DNA of 64,000 nt from Holophagales bacterium (GCA_016719485.1 JADJZB010000002.1:62001-126000); one strand, 5' to 3'. Positions 40,786 to 50,528 are shown, counted from the stretch's first letter. The notes: generated from the sequence alone by a model not told the origin. Made by a program: numbers and translations.

Positions 40786-42111
40786 TCAGAAACGTTCCCA
40801 GAGTGCCGCGGCGAGCCGGCGGCTGTCCGCCGCGAGGGCGGCCTCGTCGAGGTCGACCTCGAGCTGCCGTCCGTGCATCAGGACCCGCCCGCCGCAGATC
40901 GTCGTGTCGACGCCCGCCTGCGAGATACCGAAGACGAGGTGACCGAGGACGGTCGAGTCGTTCAGCGGCGTCGGGGCGTGGTAGTCGACGAGGATGACGT
41001 CGGCCGCGGCCCCCTCGGCGAGCGTGCCGATCGGGAATCCCCAGAGCCGCGAGGCGATCTCGGGGTTCCTCACGACGAGGGCGCCCGTCAGCTCCATGAA
41101 GCCGCAGCTCGGGTTCTCCTGGCGCAGGTGCTGCGCCCAGAGGCCGACCCGGAGCTCCTCGAGCATGGCGACCGTCATGGCGTCGGTCCCGAGGCCGACG
41201 GGAATGCCGCGGCGGACGAGGCCGACGACGTCGGCGATGCCGACCGCGTTGTTCAGGTTCGACTGCGGGTTGTGGACGACCCAGGCGCCGCTCGCGGCGA
41301 GAAGGTCCTTGTCGCCGTCGTCACAGTGGACCGCGTGGGCGGCGATGCTTCCCTCGCGGAGGATCCCGTGCGCGACGAGCCTCTCGACGGGGCTCCGGCC
41401 GTAGCGTCTCCGGTTCGAGGCGACGTCGGACGCCGCCTCGGCGACGTGAACGTGGAAGCCGATGTCGAGGTCCTGGCCCAGGCGCGAGGCCTTCGCGAGA
41501 GTCTCGTCCGAGAGGGTGAAGGCGGCGTGCAGCCCGAAGAGCGCCCGCAGCTGCGGATCGGGCGAGGCGGCGCACGCGCGGGCGAAGCTCGCGTTCTCCT
41601 CGAGCCCGTCGTCGATCACGGCGGCGCCGTCGCGGTCGGATACCTCGTAGCAGAGGCACGAGCGCAGGCCCGAGTCCTTCACGGCCCGCGCAATCCGATC
41701 CAGCGAGCCGCGAATGGCGCCGGGGCTCGCGTGGTGGTCGACGAGCGTCGTCGTTCCCTTGCGGATCGCGTCGACCAGGATGATCCGGGCGCTCATCTCG
41801 ACGTCGTCGAGAGAGAGCTTCCGGTCGAGACGCCACCAGAGGTTCTCGAGGACCTCCTGGAAGCAACCGCTCGGCGCGGCTTTGCCGAGGCCGCGCACGA
41901 GCGTCGAGTAGAAGTGCATGTGGGCGTTGACGAGGCCGGGGAGGACGACCTTGCCCCGGGCGTCCAGAACGCGGTCGAACGGGCCCGGAATCTCCCCCGC
42001 GGGCGCGATCCGCGCGATGCGGCCCCCCTCGAGGAGAAGGGCCTGCCCCTCGAGGACCCGGCACGGACTGCCGAAGGTGACGATCGTTCCGCCCTGGATC
42101 AGGAGTCGCAT
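40786..42111 (-). CDS. ssnA: SsnA-type amidohydrolase
   Basis: 441 aa, metal-dependent amidohydrolase (TIM barrel). Metal motif LVNAHMHFYSTLVRGL near 60-75; DHHASP; FHVHVAEA second His pair; HAVHCDD; GLGTDAMTVAMLEELR with the metal Asp. LWWRLDRKL is typical of SsnA. The family is annotated as a putative aminohydrolase/chlorohydrolase; in yge-type clusters it probably hydrolyses a purine-derived ring or amidine intermediate. Substrate not proven. Good GAGGAGG ribosome site before the ATG. Confidence 0.9.
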   Translation of the reverse strand: MRLLIQGGTIVTFGSPCRVLEGQALLLEGGRIARIAPAGEIPGPFDRVLDARGKVVLPGLVNAHMHFYSTLVRGLGKAAPSGCFQEVLENLWWRLDRKLSLDDVEMSARIILVDAIRKGTTTLVDHHASPGAIRGSLDRIARAVKDSGLRSCLCYEVSDRDGAAVIDDGLEENASFARACAASPDPQLRALFGLHAAFTLSDETLAKASRLGQDLDIGFHVHVAEAASDVASNRRRYGRSPVERLVAHGILREGSIAAHAVHCDDGDKDLLAASGAWVVHNPQSNLNNAVGIADVVGLVRRGIPVGLGTDAMTVAMLEELRVGLWAQHLRQENPSCGFMELTGALVVRNPEIASRLWGFPIGTLAEGAAADVILVDYHAPTPLNDSTVLGHLVFGISQAGVDTTICGGRVLMHGRQLEVDLDEAALAADSRRLAAALWERF

Positions 42112-42157
42112 CGGGGCCTCCTCGTCGTTCTCGTCGTTCAGGGACGCTCGCGGCCGG

Positions 42158-43624
42158 TTATGCCAGGCCGACCTCGGCGTTGAACTCGTCGATGAGCCTG
42201 TCGAAGACGACGACCTCGTCCTCGAAGAGCTCGCGCCAGTACTCGGGGTTCCACTGGGCCTGGATCTCCTCGTAGGTCTTCCCCTGCTGCTCGACCCAGG
42301 TGTAGTACTTCAGGTTGTGGATCGCCTTGCGGTCCGCGTAGTTCAGCTCCTTGAAGTAGTCGACGGACTGCCTCTCGAGGCTCCCGGTGAAGGTCCGGGC
42401 CGCGTCGATCCCGGTGAAGGGGCCGCGCGCCTCGTTCAGCTCGGCCAGGCGCGAGAGGTACATCTCGGCGCTGTCGGTGAAGACGGTGAAGACGACGTCG
42501 TTCTCGTCGAGCTCCCAGTACTTCGCCGCCTTGATCGCGGCGAGGACGTTGCAGATGCAGCTGATGCCGAGGAGGTCGAGCTTCTCGACGGCCGCCTGGG
42601 GCGCACCGGCCGAGACGAGCAGCTCCCGTCCCGCCGGCTCGTTGAAGAGCCGGAGGAGGCGCATGCAGTCCTCGTCGTCGATCGCGGCGACGGCGTCGGT
42701 GTTCCTCACGTTGTGGACCCACGGGACGTGCTTGTCGCCGATTCCCTCGATCCGGTGGTCTCCGAAGCCGTTGCACAGGAGGGTGGGGCACTGGAGGGCT
42801 TCCGTGGCGACGGTCTTCATTCCGGGGAACTTCGTCTTGAGGTAGTCGCCCGCCGCGATCGTCCCCGCGCTGCCGGTGGCGCTGACCCAACCCGCGAGGC
42901 GCGACTTCGGCCCGCGGACCGCGGCGTAGGCCTCTTCCACGGCCGGGCCCGTCACGTTGTAGTGCCAGATCGGGTTCCCGAACTCCTCGAACTGGTTGAA
43001 GATCACGTGCACCGGGTCCTTCTTCAGCTCCCAGCACTTGTCGTAGATCTCCTTCACGTTGCTCTCGCAGCCCGGCGTCGCGATGACCTCCGAGCCGATC
43101 TGCCGGAGCCAGGTGAAGCGCTCCTGGGACATGTTCTCGGGGAGGATCGCGACGGCCGTGCAGCCGAGGACCGCGGAGTCGAACGCGCCCCCGCGGCAGT
43201 AGTTGCCCGTCGACGGCCAGACGGCCTTGTGCTTCTCGGGATCGAACTCGCCGCTGACGAGACGGGGCACGAGGCAGGCGAAGGCGGCGCCGACCTTGTG
43301 GGCCCCCGTCGGGAAGTACTTCCCGACGAGGCCGACGACGCGGGCCTTGATGCCGGTGATCTCCCGGGGGATCTCGAGGAAGTTCGGCCCGCCGAAGAGC
43401 CCCGTCTCGTGGTCGTTCTTCCAGGTGATCCGGAAGAGGTTCGCCGGGTTCACGTCCCAGAGGCCGACGCCCTTCAGCTTCGCCGCCGCCGACGCGGGGA
43501 GGAGCCGCGGGTCCCGCATCTGCTTGAAGGTAGGAACGACGATCCCACGTTCCCGGCAGCGTTTCGCCGTCCGGTGACGGACCTCCTGGTCGATGGTCCC
43601 GATGGTTCGCGAGATGCGCGGCAC
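42158..43624 (-). CDS. Uncharacterised fold-type II PLP enzyme of the purine cluster
   Basis: 488 aa. PLP lysine K110 in YFPTGAHKVGAAFACL; STGNYCRGGAFDSAVLG substrate loop; SATGSAGTIAAGDYL phosphate-binding loop; MSQERFTWLRQIGSEVIATPG. It is longer than cysteine synthase (~310 aa) and its C-terminal ~130 residues (YWREL…FEDEVVVFDRLIDEF) have no counterpart there. Not TrpB, not a second diaminopropionate lyase by motif. An elimination or replacement on a diamino or carbamoylated amino acid is plausible from context. GTG 43624 is chosen: TAGGAGG sits 6 bases before it and overlaps the ygeW 3' end. Confidence 0.75.
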   Translation of the reverse strand: MPRISRTIGTIDQEVRHRTAKRCRERGIVVPTFKQMRDPRLLPASAAAKLKGVGLWDVNPANLFRITWKNDHETGLFGGPNFLEIPREITGIKARVVGLVGKYFPTGAHKVGAAFACLVPRLVSGEFDPEKHKAVWPSTGNYCRGGAFDSAVLGCTAVAILPENMSQERFTWLRQIGSEVIATPGCESNVKEIYDKCWELKKDPVHVIFNQFEEFGNPIWHYNVTGPAVEEAYAAVRGPKSRLAGWVSATGSAGTIAAGDYLKTKFPGMKTVATEALQCPTLLCNGFGDHRIEGIGDKHVPWVHNVRNTDAVAAIDDEDCMRLLRLFNEPAGRELLVSAGAPQAAVEKLDLLGISCICNVLAAIKAAKYWELDENDVVFTVFTDSAEMYLSRLAELNEARGPFTGIDAARTFTGSLERQSVDYFKELNYADRKAIHNLKYYTWVEQQGKTYEEIQAQWNPEYWRELFEDEVVVFDRLIDEFNAEVGLA

Positions 43625-43634
43625 GGTGGGCCTC

Positions 43635-44828
43635 CTAGAGGGAAAGGCTTCGGGCACGGTCGACGATGGCCGCGAGCTTCGTGCCGGGGTCCTGTATGCG
43701 GGTGAGGAACATCAGCGCGCTGATGACGAACGGCTTGTAGGCCGCTTCCTGGTAGGTCGGGATCCGGTACTGCTCGAAGACCTCGGCGCTCACCTCGCCC
43801 GCCTTGCAGCTGACGTCGGTGATGTCGGCCGGGAGGCAGTGCATGTAGAGCGCCTTGCCACCCTTCGTCAGGTTCATCTTCGCCCGGTCGCACTCCCAGC
43901 CCGTGAACTTCGCATTGTTGGCCAGGCACTCCTTCTCGAGAGCCTTGAGGCCGTCCTTGTCGGACTTCTTCAGGAGCTCGGTCCGGCGGCCCATTACCTC
44001 GAACGGGGCCCACGACTTCGGGTAGACGATGTCGGCGCCCTTGAAGGCGGCCTCCATGCTGTTGACGATCTCGAAGGAGCCGCCCGTCGCGGCGGCGTTC
44101 TTCTTCGCGACGTCGATCACGTCGGGGATCAGGCCGTACCCTTCGGGGTAGGCGAGGCTCACGTTCATCCCGAAGCGGGTCATCAGGCCGATGATTCCCT
44201 GCGGGACGGAGAGCGGCTTGCCGTAGCTGGGGCTGTAGGCCCAGGTCATCGCGAGCTTCTTGCCCTTCAGCTTGTCGAGCCCGCCGAAGTGCGTCTTCAG
44301 CCAGGCGAGGTCGGCGAGCGACTGCGTCGGGTGGTCGATGTCGCACTGGAGGTTGACGATGCTCGGCCGGCGGTGGAGGACGCCCTGCGCGGTGCCGTCG
44401 GTGAGGGCGTCGCCGACCTCGCGCATGTAGCTGTTCCCCTCGCCGAGGAACATGTCGTCGCGGATCCCGATCACCTCGGTCAGGAAGCTGATCATGTTCG
44501 CCGTCTCGCGCACCGTCTCGCCGTGCGCGACCTGGCTCTTCTGCTCGTCGAGGTCGGCGAGGGAGAGGCCGAGCGCGCTGGCGGCGGAGGCGAAGGAGAA
44601 GCGGGTCCGGGTGGAGTTGTCGCGGAAGATCGAGATCGCGAGGCCGGTGTCGAACGCCCGGTAGGAGTACCCCCCCTGGTGGAGGCGCTTGAAAGTCTCG
44701 GCGAGGGCCAGGATGGCCCGGATCTGCTCTTCGGGGTGCTCCCAGGTCAGGAGGAAGTCCTTCTGGAAGAGGTCGCTCTTCAGGCCCTGGAACTCGGCAA
44801 GCGATTCGCGGATGGCGGCGGACGTCAT
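43635..44828 (-). CDS. ygeW: Knotted carbamoyltransferase YgeW
   Basis: 397 aa. Carbamoyl-phosphate-binding STRTRFSFASAA near 70; QSKSQ-like DEQKSQVAHGETVRET; HPTQSLADL; MHCLPADITDVSCKAGEV near the C-terminus as in the knotted transferases. Its length and inserts set it apart from OTC and ATC. In purine clusters it is thought to move a carbamoyl group from a ureido intermediate to phosphate, feeding carbamate kinase. ATG after GAGGAG. Confidence 0.93.
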   Translation of the reverse strand: MTSAAIRESLAEFQGLKSDLFQKDFLLTWEHPEEQIRAILALAETFKRLHQGGYSYRAFDTGLAISIFRDNSTRTRFSFASAASALGLSLADLDEQKSQVAHGETVRETANMISFLTEVIGIRDDMFLGEGNSYMREVGDALTDGTAQGVLHRRPSIVNLQCDIDHPTQSLADLAWLKTHFGGLDKLKGKKLAMTWAYSPSYGKPLSVPQGIIGLMTRFGMNVSLAYPEGYGLIPDVIDVAKKNAAATGGSFEIVNSMEAAFKGADIVYPKSWAPFEVMGRRTELLKKSDKDGLKALEKECLANNAKFTGWECDRAKMNLTKGGKALYMHCLPADITDVSCKAGEVSAEVFEQYRIPTYQEAAYKPFVISALMFLTRIQDPGTKLAAIVDRARSLSL

Positions 44829-44855
44829 GGCGTGACTCCTCTCATTTCCTCGGGG

Positions 44856-45740
44856 TCAGAAGTGGATCTCGGCCTGGAACGTCGGGGCCGAGGTCGTGTG
44901 GTTCGGGCGCGTGGTCGTCGTGCCGGGAACCGGGATCGGCGAGGGGTTGCCGAACTTGTGGTACCAGAGCTCGTAGCCGGGTCCCATGGAGATCGTCCCC
45001 TTCTTGACCCCGAGCAGCACGCCGACGTCGAACTGCCAGGTCAGCCTCGAGAGGACCTCCGTTTCGGTCTCGACCCCGACGGCGTCCTTGCCCTTCGGAA
45101 GGGTGGCGTAGGCAAATCCCTTGAACGTCGAGCCGACGTCCTTGCCGAGCGCGATCGGGAGCCCCCAGGTGAGGTTGAACATCACGGTGCCGTCGAACTC
45201 GACATCTCTCTGTCCGGTGGCGGCGAAGGCGTTGTGGGTCCACTCCTTGTAGTACCAGATGCCGAAGTCCGCGAAGCCCTTCTTCGGGTTCAGGTTCACG
45301 GTGGGGCCGACGACGATCATCCGCTTGCCGGGCGCGAACCCCGTGTTCTTCGAGTTGAGGTCGGCCCCCACCGTGAGGGCGACGTCGCGGACGAGGCCGC
45401 TCTTGATCCCGGCCTTGAAGGCCTTGTTCATGCTGAGCTGGTGGCGGTAGGTGACGTAGATCTCCTGGGCGCCCCCCGAGGTCGCGCCGTTGGCCGGGTC
45501 GTAGGAGTTCGACATCAGGACGTCGACGTTCAGGAAGTTGCTCCCGAGGGAGTAGCGGTTCGCCGTGGTGAACTGGGCGACGTTCTTGATGATGTCGTGG
45601 TCGATCGCGGGGTCGTTGACGTGGTAGCAGTAGCGGTAGCCGAGGAACATGTCGGTCCAGTCGGCGGCGGGGGCCGCGGAGGCGCCACCGAGGAGGAGGA
45701 GCGCCGCCGGGGCGAGGAGGAGGCTGCGGAAGTTCTTCAT
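44856..45740 (-). CDS. Tsx-like nucleoside/nucleobase outer-membrane channel
   Basis: 294 aa. Signal peptide (LLLAPAALLLLGGASAAPA). The mature part has alternating beta strands and ends in Phe (FQAEIHF), as outer-membrane barrels do. Tsx/OmpK-like phrases: MFLGYRYCYHV, FLNVDVLMSNSYDP, ALTVGADLNSKNTGFAPGKR, GYELWYHKFGNP. Probably lets purines cross the outer membrane for the permease encoded just upstream. The permease stop and this ATG share one base (TGATG). Confidence 0.8.
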   Translation of the reverse strand: MKNFRSLLLAPAALLLLGGASAAPAADWTDMFLGYRYCYHVNDPAIDHDIIKNVAQFTTANRYSLGSNFLNVDVLMSNSYDPANGATSGGAQEIYVTYRHQLSMNKAFKAGIKSGLVRDVALTVGADLNSKNTGFAPGKRMIVVGPTVNLNPKKGFADFGIWYYKEWTHNAFAATGQRDVEFDGTVMFNLTWGLPIALGKDVGSTFKGFAYATLPKGKDAVGVETETEVLSRLTWQFDVGVLLGVKKGTISMGPGYELWYHKFGNPSPIPVPGTTTTRPNHTTSAPTFQAEIHF

Positions 45741-47140
45741 CACGCTTCGCTCTTGGCGGAGGCCTGCTTGGTCTCGGCGGCCGCGGTCTCGGCCCCCTGC
45801 AGGTGGTTGAAGAAGGCGTTCAGGGCGACGGCGACGATGGAGCAGAGGAGGATGCCGCTGTGGAGGAGCGGGCTCAGGCCCTTCGGCATCTGGCTGAAGA
45901 ACTTGTCCGCGACGAGCGGGATCATCCCGAAGCCGATGGAGATGGCGACGATGTAGAGGTTCAGGCGGTTCTTCGCGAAGTCGACGCCGCCGAGGATCCG
46001 GATTCCGGTCGCGCAGACCATGCCGAACATGACGATCCCGGCGCCGCCCAGGACGAACTGCGGGACCGAGGCGACGATGACGGCGAGCTTCGGCACGAGG
46101 CCGAGGGCGAGCAGGATGACGCCGCCGAGGGCGGTGACCCAACGGCTCTTCACCCCCGTCACGCCGACGAGGCCGACGTTCTGGGAGAACGACGTGTAGG
46201 GGAAGGTGTTGAAGATGCCGCCGATCAGGGTGCCGAGGCCGTCGACGCGAAGGCCGTCGGAGAGGTCGCTCTGGCGAACGTCCTTGCCGACGATGTTGCC
46301 GACGGCGAGGAACATGCCGAGCGACTCGATCATGACGACGACCATGACCATGCACATCGTGAGGCAGGCGACGAGGTCGAACGTCGGCATGCCGAACTGG
46401 AACGGATAGACGACGGCGAACCAGCCCGACTCCGAGAGGCCGGCGAAGCTGACCTTGCCGAGCACCATGGCGATGATCATCCCGACGACGAGCCCGAGGA
46501 GGACCGCGATGTTGGCGAAGAAGCCCTTCACGAACTTCGTGATCACGAGGATGAAGACGAGGACGATCCCTGCGACGGCGAGGTGGAGCGGCGCGCCGTA
46601 AGCCGGGTTCGCGATCATCGGGCCGGCCATGTCCGCGGGGTTCTTGATCATCGGGTTGCCGCCGGCGGCCCAGTTCACGCCGACGCGCATCAGGGAGATG
46701 CCGATGATGGTGATGATCGAGCCGGTCACGACGGGTGGGAAGAGCGGGAGCATCCGGCTGATGAGCGGCGCCACGAGAATTCCGAAGATGCCCGCGATGA
46801 TGACGGCGCCGTAGATCCCGAGGAGGCCGATCTCCGGGTTCGTCGCCATGACGACCATCGGGCTGACGGCGGCGAAGGTCACGCCCATCATCACAGGGAG
46901 GCGGATGCCGAACCGCCAGAAGCCGATCGACTGGACCAGGGTCGCGATGCCGCACGCGAAGAGGTCCGCGTTGATGAGCATCGCCATCTGGTCCTTCGGG
47001 AGCTTCAGCGCGCCGCCCACGATGAGCGGAACGGCGACGGCGCCCGCGTACATGACGAGGACATGCTGGAGGCCGAGGAGGGTGAGCCGCGTCGGCGGCA
47101 GGACCTCGTCGACCGGGTGAACGGCGTTTCTTTCGGACAT
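45740..47140 (-). CDS. NCS2-family xanthine/uracil permease
   Basis: 466 aa with 12-14 hydrophobic helices. NCS2 signatures: LGLQHVLVMYAGAVAVPLIVGG, the motif-1 Q-H pair, MIESLGMFLAVGNIVG (helix 8 with the substrate Glu), and the SFSQNVGLVGVTGVKSRW segment after it. This is the XanQ/PucJK/UacT branch; xanthine or urate is the likely cargo, driven by protons or sodium. Substrate is inferred from the cluster. ATG 47140 has GAGGAG upstream; the open frame beyond it is not coding. 14 bases follow ygfK. Confidence 0.92.
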   Translation of the reverse strand: MSERNAVHPVDEVLPPTRLTLLGLQHVLVMYAGAVAVPLIVGGALKLPKDQMAMLINADLFACGIATLVQSIGFWRFGIRLPVMMGVTFAAVSPMVVMATNPEIGLLGIYGAVIIAGIFGILVAPLISRMLPLFPPVVTGSIITIIGISLMRVGVNWAAGGNPMIKNPADMAGPMIANPAYGAPLHLAVAGIVLVFILVITKFVKGFFANIAVLLGLVVGMIIAMVLGKVSFAGLSESGWFAVVYPFQFGMPTFDLVACLTMCMVMVVVMIESLGMFLAVGNIVGKDVRQSDLSDGLRVDGLGTLIGGIFNTFPYTSFSQNVGLVGVTGVKSRWVTALGGVILLALGLVPKLAVIVASVPQFVLGGAGIVMFGMVCATGIRILGGVDFAKNRLNLYIVAISIGFGMIPLVADKFFSQMPKGLSPLLHSGILLCSIVAVALNAFFNHLQGAETAAAETKQASAKSEA

Positions 47141-47154
47141 GGCGTCTCCTCGAT

Positions 47155-50100
47155 TCAGATGCCGACGGTGTCGGCGAGGGAAAGCGGGAGGGAGGGAAGC
47201 GCGGGTTCCGCGTGGAGCAGGGCGATGAGGAGGGCGCAGGTCGAGAGGTCGAGGGCTTCGCCTTCCGCGGGATGGCCCTCGACCCGGACGTCCAGGAGGC
47301 GCCACGTGGCGGGCTCGAGCACGACGCGGAGCGTGTCGGAGCGGTACTCGGCGAGGGAAGGGTGACGTTCGAGTCGGTGGGGGCGGCCGGCGATCCGGGC
47401 CTCGATGGCGACGGACGGGCCGTCGCGCGTGAGCCGGAAGGCGTCCCCCTTCGCCTCGGCGAAGCCTTCCGCGTCGATCCAGAACGTGGGCTTGTCACGG
47501 TAGGGGGAGCCGGAGGTCGGGCAGAAGGTGACGCAGTTGCCGCACTGGTTGCAGGCGTCGCCGAGGTTGACGATCTGGACGCCCTGTTCGACCGCCAGGT
47601 TCGTCGTTCCCCTCGGCACGGCGCGGCCGCCCTCGACCACGAACGACGGGAGCTCGATCGCGAGAGGCGGCACGAGGTAGGCCTGGTTCGCCCGGTTCGG
47701 GCAGACGGTGACGCAGAGGCTGCAGACCTCGTCGCAGTCGAGGCAGCGGGCGGCCTCGCGGCGCGCGGCCTCGGGGTCGAGGGAGAGGAGGACCTCGGCG
47801 AAGCCGCCGCGCTCGGCGACGGGAAGCTCGGGAGCGTGCTCGGGACGCGCGAGCCGCGACTTCTTCTCCATCATCTCGGCGACGGGTGTCCCCTTCGTGA
47901 GGTGCGGCTCGGCGACGGGCAGCGGGACGCCGTGGCGCCGGGCGATCTCGTTGGCTGCGGCGCGGCCGTCCGCGACCGCCTTGATGATCGAGGCGGGGCC
48001 GCGGACGACGTCACCGCCGGCGAAGACGCCGGGGTGCGACGTCTCGGCCGTCTCGAGCCGCGCGGCGAGGGTTCCGTCCCTCTTCGCGTCGAGGGCGGTG
48101 CCACCGAGGAACTCGAGGGCGGTCTCCTGGCCGATGGCCGTGACGATCGTGTCGGCGGGGAGGACGACCTCGCTCCCGTCGAGCGGGACGGGACGCGGGC
48201 GGCCCGAGGCGTCGGGCTCTCCGAGCTTCATTCGGGTGCAGGCGAGCCCGACGGCGCGGCCGTTCTCGACGACGACGCGCGCGGGGGCGAGGAGGTCCTT
48301 CAGGCCGATCCCCTCGACCTCGCAGTCGTGGACCTCTGCCGGGTCGGCGGGCATCTCGGCGCGGGTCCGCCGGTAGACGAGGGAGACCTCTCCGCCGCCG
48401 ACGAGGCGCTTCGCCGACCGGGCGCCGTCCATGGCGGAGTTGCCGCCGCCCACGACGAGGACCCGCTTGCCGAAGTCCCTCTTCACCCCGTCGCGGAGGC
48501 CGTCGAGGAACTCGAGCGCGTCGACGACCCCCTCGGCGTTCTCGCCGGGGATGCCGAGCCTCTTTCCCTTCTGTGCGCCGACGCCGAGGAAGACGTAGTC
48601 GAAGCGGGCGCGGAGATCGTCGAGGGACACGTCCCTGCCGACGGAAGTGTCGAAATGGATCTTCACGCCGAGCGAGGCGAGGCGGTCGAGGTCGATCTTC
48701 AGCTTGTCGTCGTCGAGCCGGTAGCGGGGAACGGCGCCGCCGACCATGCCGCCGGCGTGGCTCTTGGCCTCGAAGAGCTCTGCCGCGAAGCCTGCGCGGG
48801 CGAGGTTCAGGGCGGCCGAGATCCCGGCCGGGCCGGCGCCCACGATGGCGACCGTCACGCCCTTCGCCTCGGCGGCAGTCTCGGGCTTGCTCGTCCCGTT
48901 CTCGAAGGCGAACCGCTTGATTTCCCGGATCCCGAGCGGGGCGTCGTAGAGATTGCGGACGCAGCGATCGGTGCACGGGTGGTCGCAGATGCTGCCGGTG
49001 ACTCCGGGGAGGGCATTCGACCGCCGGATGACCTCGATCGCCTCGTCGTTTCGACCGTGCGCGACGAGCCAGAGGTAGTCGGGGATGTTCTGGTGGGCGG
49101 GACAGGCCTCCATGCAGGGGGCCGCGATGCAATCGAAGGGGCCGAGGGCGCGGTCTCCCTTGAAGACGAGCGGGCGCTCGCGGCGGGCGAAGCGGCCGCC
49201 CCGGCCGTCGGCGACGACCCGCTCGACGTGGCGGGCCAGGTTCCAGCGGCGGCCGCGGCCGCCGGAGGTCCTCTCGACGAACGCGTCGAGGCTCTGCGCG
49301 CCCGCGGCGGACATCGCCTCTCCGAGGTTCGTCAGGTACTGCTGGAGCCGCGCGTAGCCGCCCGGCTTGAGGAGGTCGGTGCAGACCGTGATCGGCGTGA
49401 CGCCGTCCGCGACGAGGTCGGCGAAGTTCCAGGCGTCGGCGCCGCCGCAGAAGCTGATCGGAACCGCGCCGTCGAGCTCGTCGTCGACGAGCCGGGCGAG
49501 CGTCAGCGTGAGCGGGTGGAGCGCCCGCCCCGACATGTACATCATCTTCTCGTTCGACGGGAAGACGGGGCGGTGGTTGACGACCTCGAGGGTGTTCGAG
49601 AGCTTCACGCCGAACTCGCGTCCGGCGGCGCGGGCCGCGGCGGCGAGCCGCTTCACCATCGGGAGGGCGTCCTCGAGCTTCGGGTCGTGCCCGAACGCGG
49701 CATCCGGGACCTCGATGCCGTAGCCGAACGTGCTGTTCAGGAGCCCGCGGAGTCGCTCGGGGCCGAGGAGCGTCGGGTTGAGCTTCACCCAAGTGTGGAC
49801 GCCGACCTCCTCGAGGAGGTACCGCGCGATCCGCTCGATCTCCGCCGGCGGGCAGCCGTGCATGGTCGAGAGGGTGATGTGCTCGGAGAGGGAAGCCGGG
49901 ATCTCGACGTCGCGGACACCGGGCCAGACTGCGGCGACCGCGTCGACCGCGTCGGGAAGGGCATCCTTCGCGTCGCGGAGGGAGGTGATGAACTTCTGGA
50001 CGCGGGGGCTCTGGATCCCCTCCAGGTTGTAGCCGACGCTCATGTTGAAGAGCGTCCCCGGGCCCGGCAGCCCGAGCTTTCGCGCGAGGGCGTGGACGAG

Positions 50101-50481
50101 GACCCACGCCTTGAGGTACTCGTCGAACGACTGCTCGAGCTTCAGCTCCTGCGACCACTCGCAGTTGAAGGTCTCGTCGGCCGAGTCGATGCAGGGCCGG
50201 CTCACCTCGAGCTCGTCGAGGATCTGGACCGTCTTCAGCTCGATGAACCGGGCGCCGCAGAGCCAGCTCGCGACGATGTTCTGCGCGAGCTGGCTGTGAG
50301 GACCTGCGGCGACGCCGAGGGGCGCGGCCAGCTCCCGGCCGAGGAGACGCGAGGCGAACCGGGGCTCGGGCCGCGCGACACAGGCCTTCGGGATCCCGAG
50401 GACCGTGTCGCGCGACTCGAGCTCGCCGAACACCCACCGCGCGAGGAGCTCGAGAGGGATGGGACGGAAGGCCTTTTCCAC
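47155..50481 (-). CDS. ygfK: YgfK-type iron-sulfur flavoprotein ('putative selenate reductase')
   Basis: 1108 aa. Residues 1-~420: dihydropyrimidine-dehydrogenase/DHO-like TIM barrel (LGVAAGPHSQLAQN, STMHGCPPAEIERI, VKLNPTLLG). ~450-530: GltD-type Fe-S region (CMEACPAHQNIPD, CDHPCTDRCVRN). ~540-850: FAD/NADPH domain (VAIVGAGPAGISAAL; VLVVGGGNSAMDGA). ~912-990: ferredoxin-like clusters (CLDCDEVCSLCVTVCPN; CNQCGNCVTFCP). The layout is that of enterobacterial YgfK, required for anaerobic purine use in bacteria that carry this cluster; a reductase for a purine ring or an electron acceptor for XDH is inferred. GTG after GAGGAGG. Confidence 0.93.
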   Translation of the reverse strand: MEKAFRPIPLELLARWVFGELESRDTVLGIPKACVARPEPRFASRLLGRELAAPLGVAAGPHSQLAQNIVASWLCGARFIELKTVQILDELEVSRPCIDSADETFNCEWSQELKLEQSFDEYLKAWVLVHALARKLGLPGPGTLFNMSVGYNLEGIQSPRVQKFITSLRDAKDALPDAVDAVAAVWPGVRDVEIPASLSEHITLSTMHGCPPAEIERIARYLLEEVGVHTWVKLNPTLLGPERLRGLLNSTFGYGIEVPDAAFGHDPKLEDALPMVKRLAAAARAAGREFGVKLSNTLEVVNHRPVFPSNEKMMYMSGRALHPLTLTLARLVDDELDGAVPISFCGGADAWNFADLVADGVTPITVCTDLLKPGGYARLQQYLTNLGEAMSAAGAQSLDAFVERTSGGRGRRWNLARHVERVVADGRGGRFARRERPLVFKGDRALGPFDCIAAPCMEACPAHQNIPDYLWLVAHGRNDEAIEVIRRSNALPGVTGSICDHPCTDRCVRNLYDAPLGIREIKRFAFENGTSKPETAAEAKGVTVAIVGAGPAGISAALNLARAGFAAELFEAKSHAGGMVGGAVPRYRLDDDKLKIDLDRLASLGVKIHFDTSVGRDVSLDDLRARFDYVFLGVGAQKGKRLGIPGENAEGVVDALEFLDGLRDGVKRDFGKRVLVVGGGNSAMDGARSAKRLVGGGEVSLVYRRTRAEMPADPAEVHDCEVEGIGLKDLLAPARVVVENGRAVGLACTRMKLGEPDASGRPRPVPLDGSEVVLPADTIVTAIGQETALEFLGGTALDAKRDGTLAARLETAETSHPGVFAGGDVVRGPASIIKAVADGRAAANEIARRHGVPLPVAEPHLTKGTPVAEMMEKKSRLARPEHAPELPVAERGGFAEVLLSLDPEAARREAARCLDCDEVCSLCVTVCPNRANQAYLVPPLAIELPSFVVEGGRAVPRGTTNLAVEQGVQIVNLGDACNQCGNCVTFCPTSGSPYRDKPTFWIDAEGFAEAKGDAFRLTRDGPSVAIEARIAGRPHRLERHPSLAEYRSDTLRVVLEPATWRLLDVRVEGHPAEGEALDLSTCALLIALLHAEPALPSLPLSLADTVGI

Positions 50482-50528
50482 GATGGCGACCTCCTCGGGC
50501 GGCGGCGTTCGGTTGTGGAGGTCCTATT

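Noticed and set aside
42158..43624. Tryptophan synthase beta chain for the second fold-II PLP enzyme
   Set aside because: The GAHK-type lysine region recalls TrpB, but length, C-terminus and the absence of trp genes do not fit.
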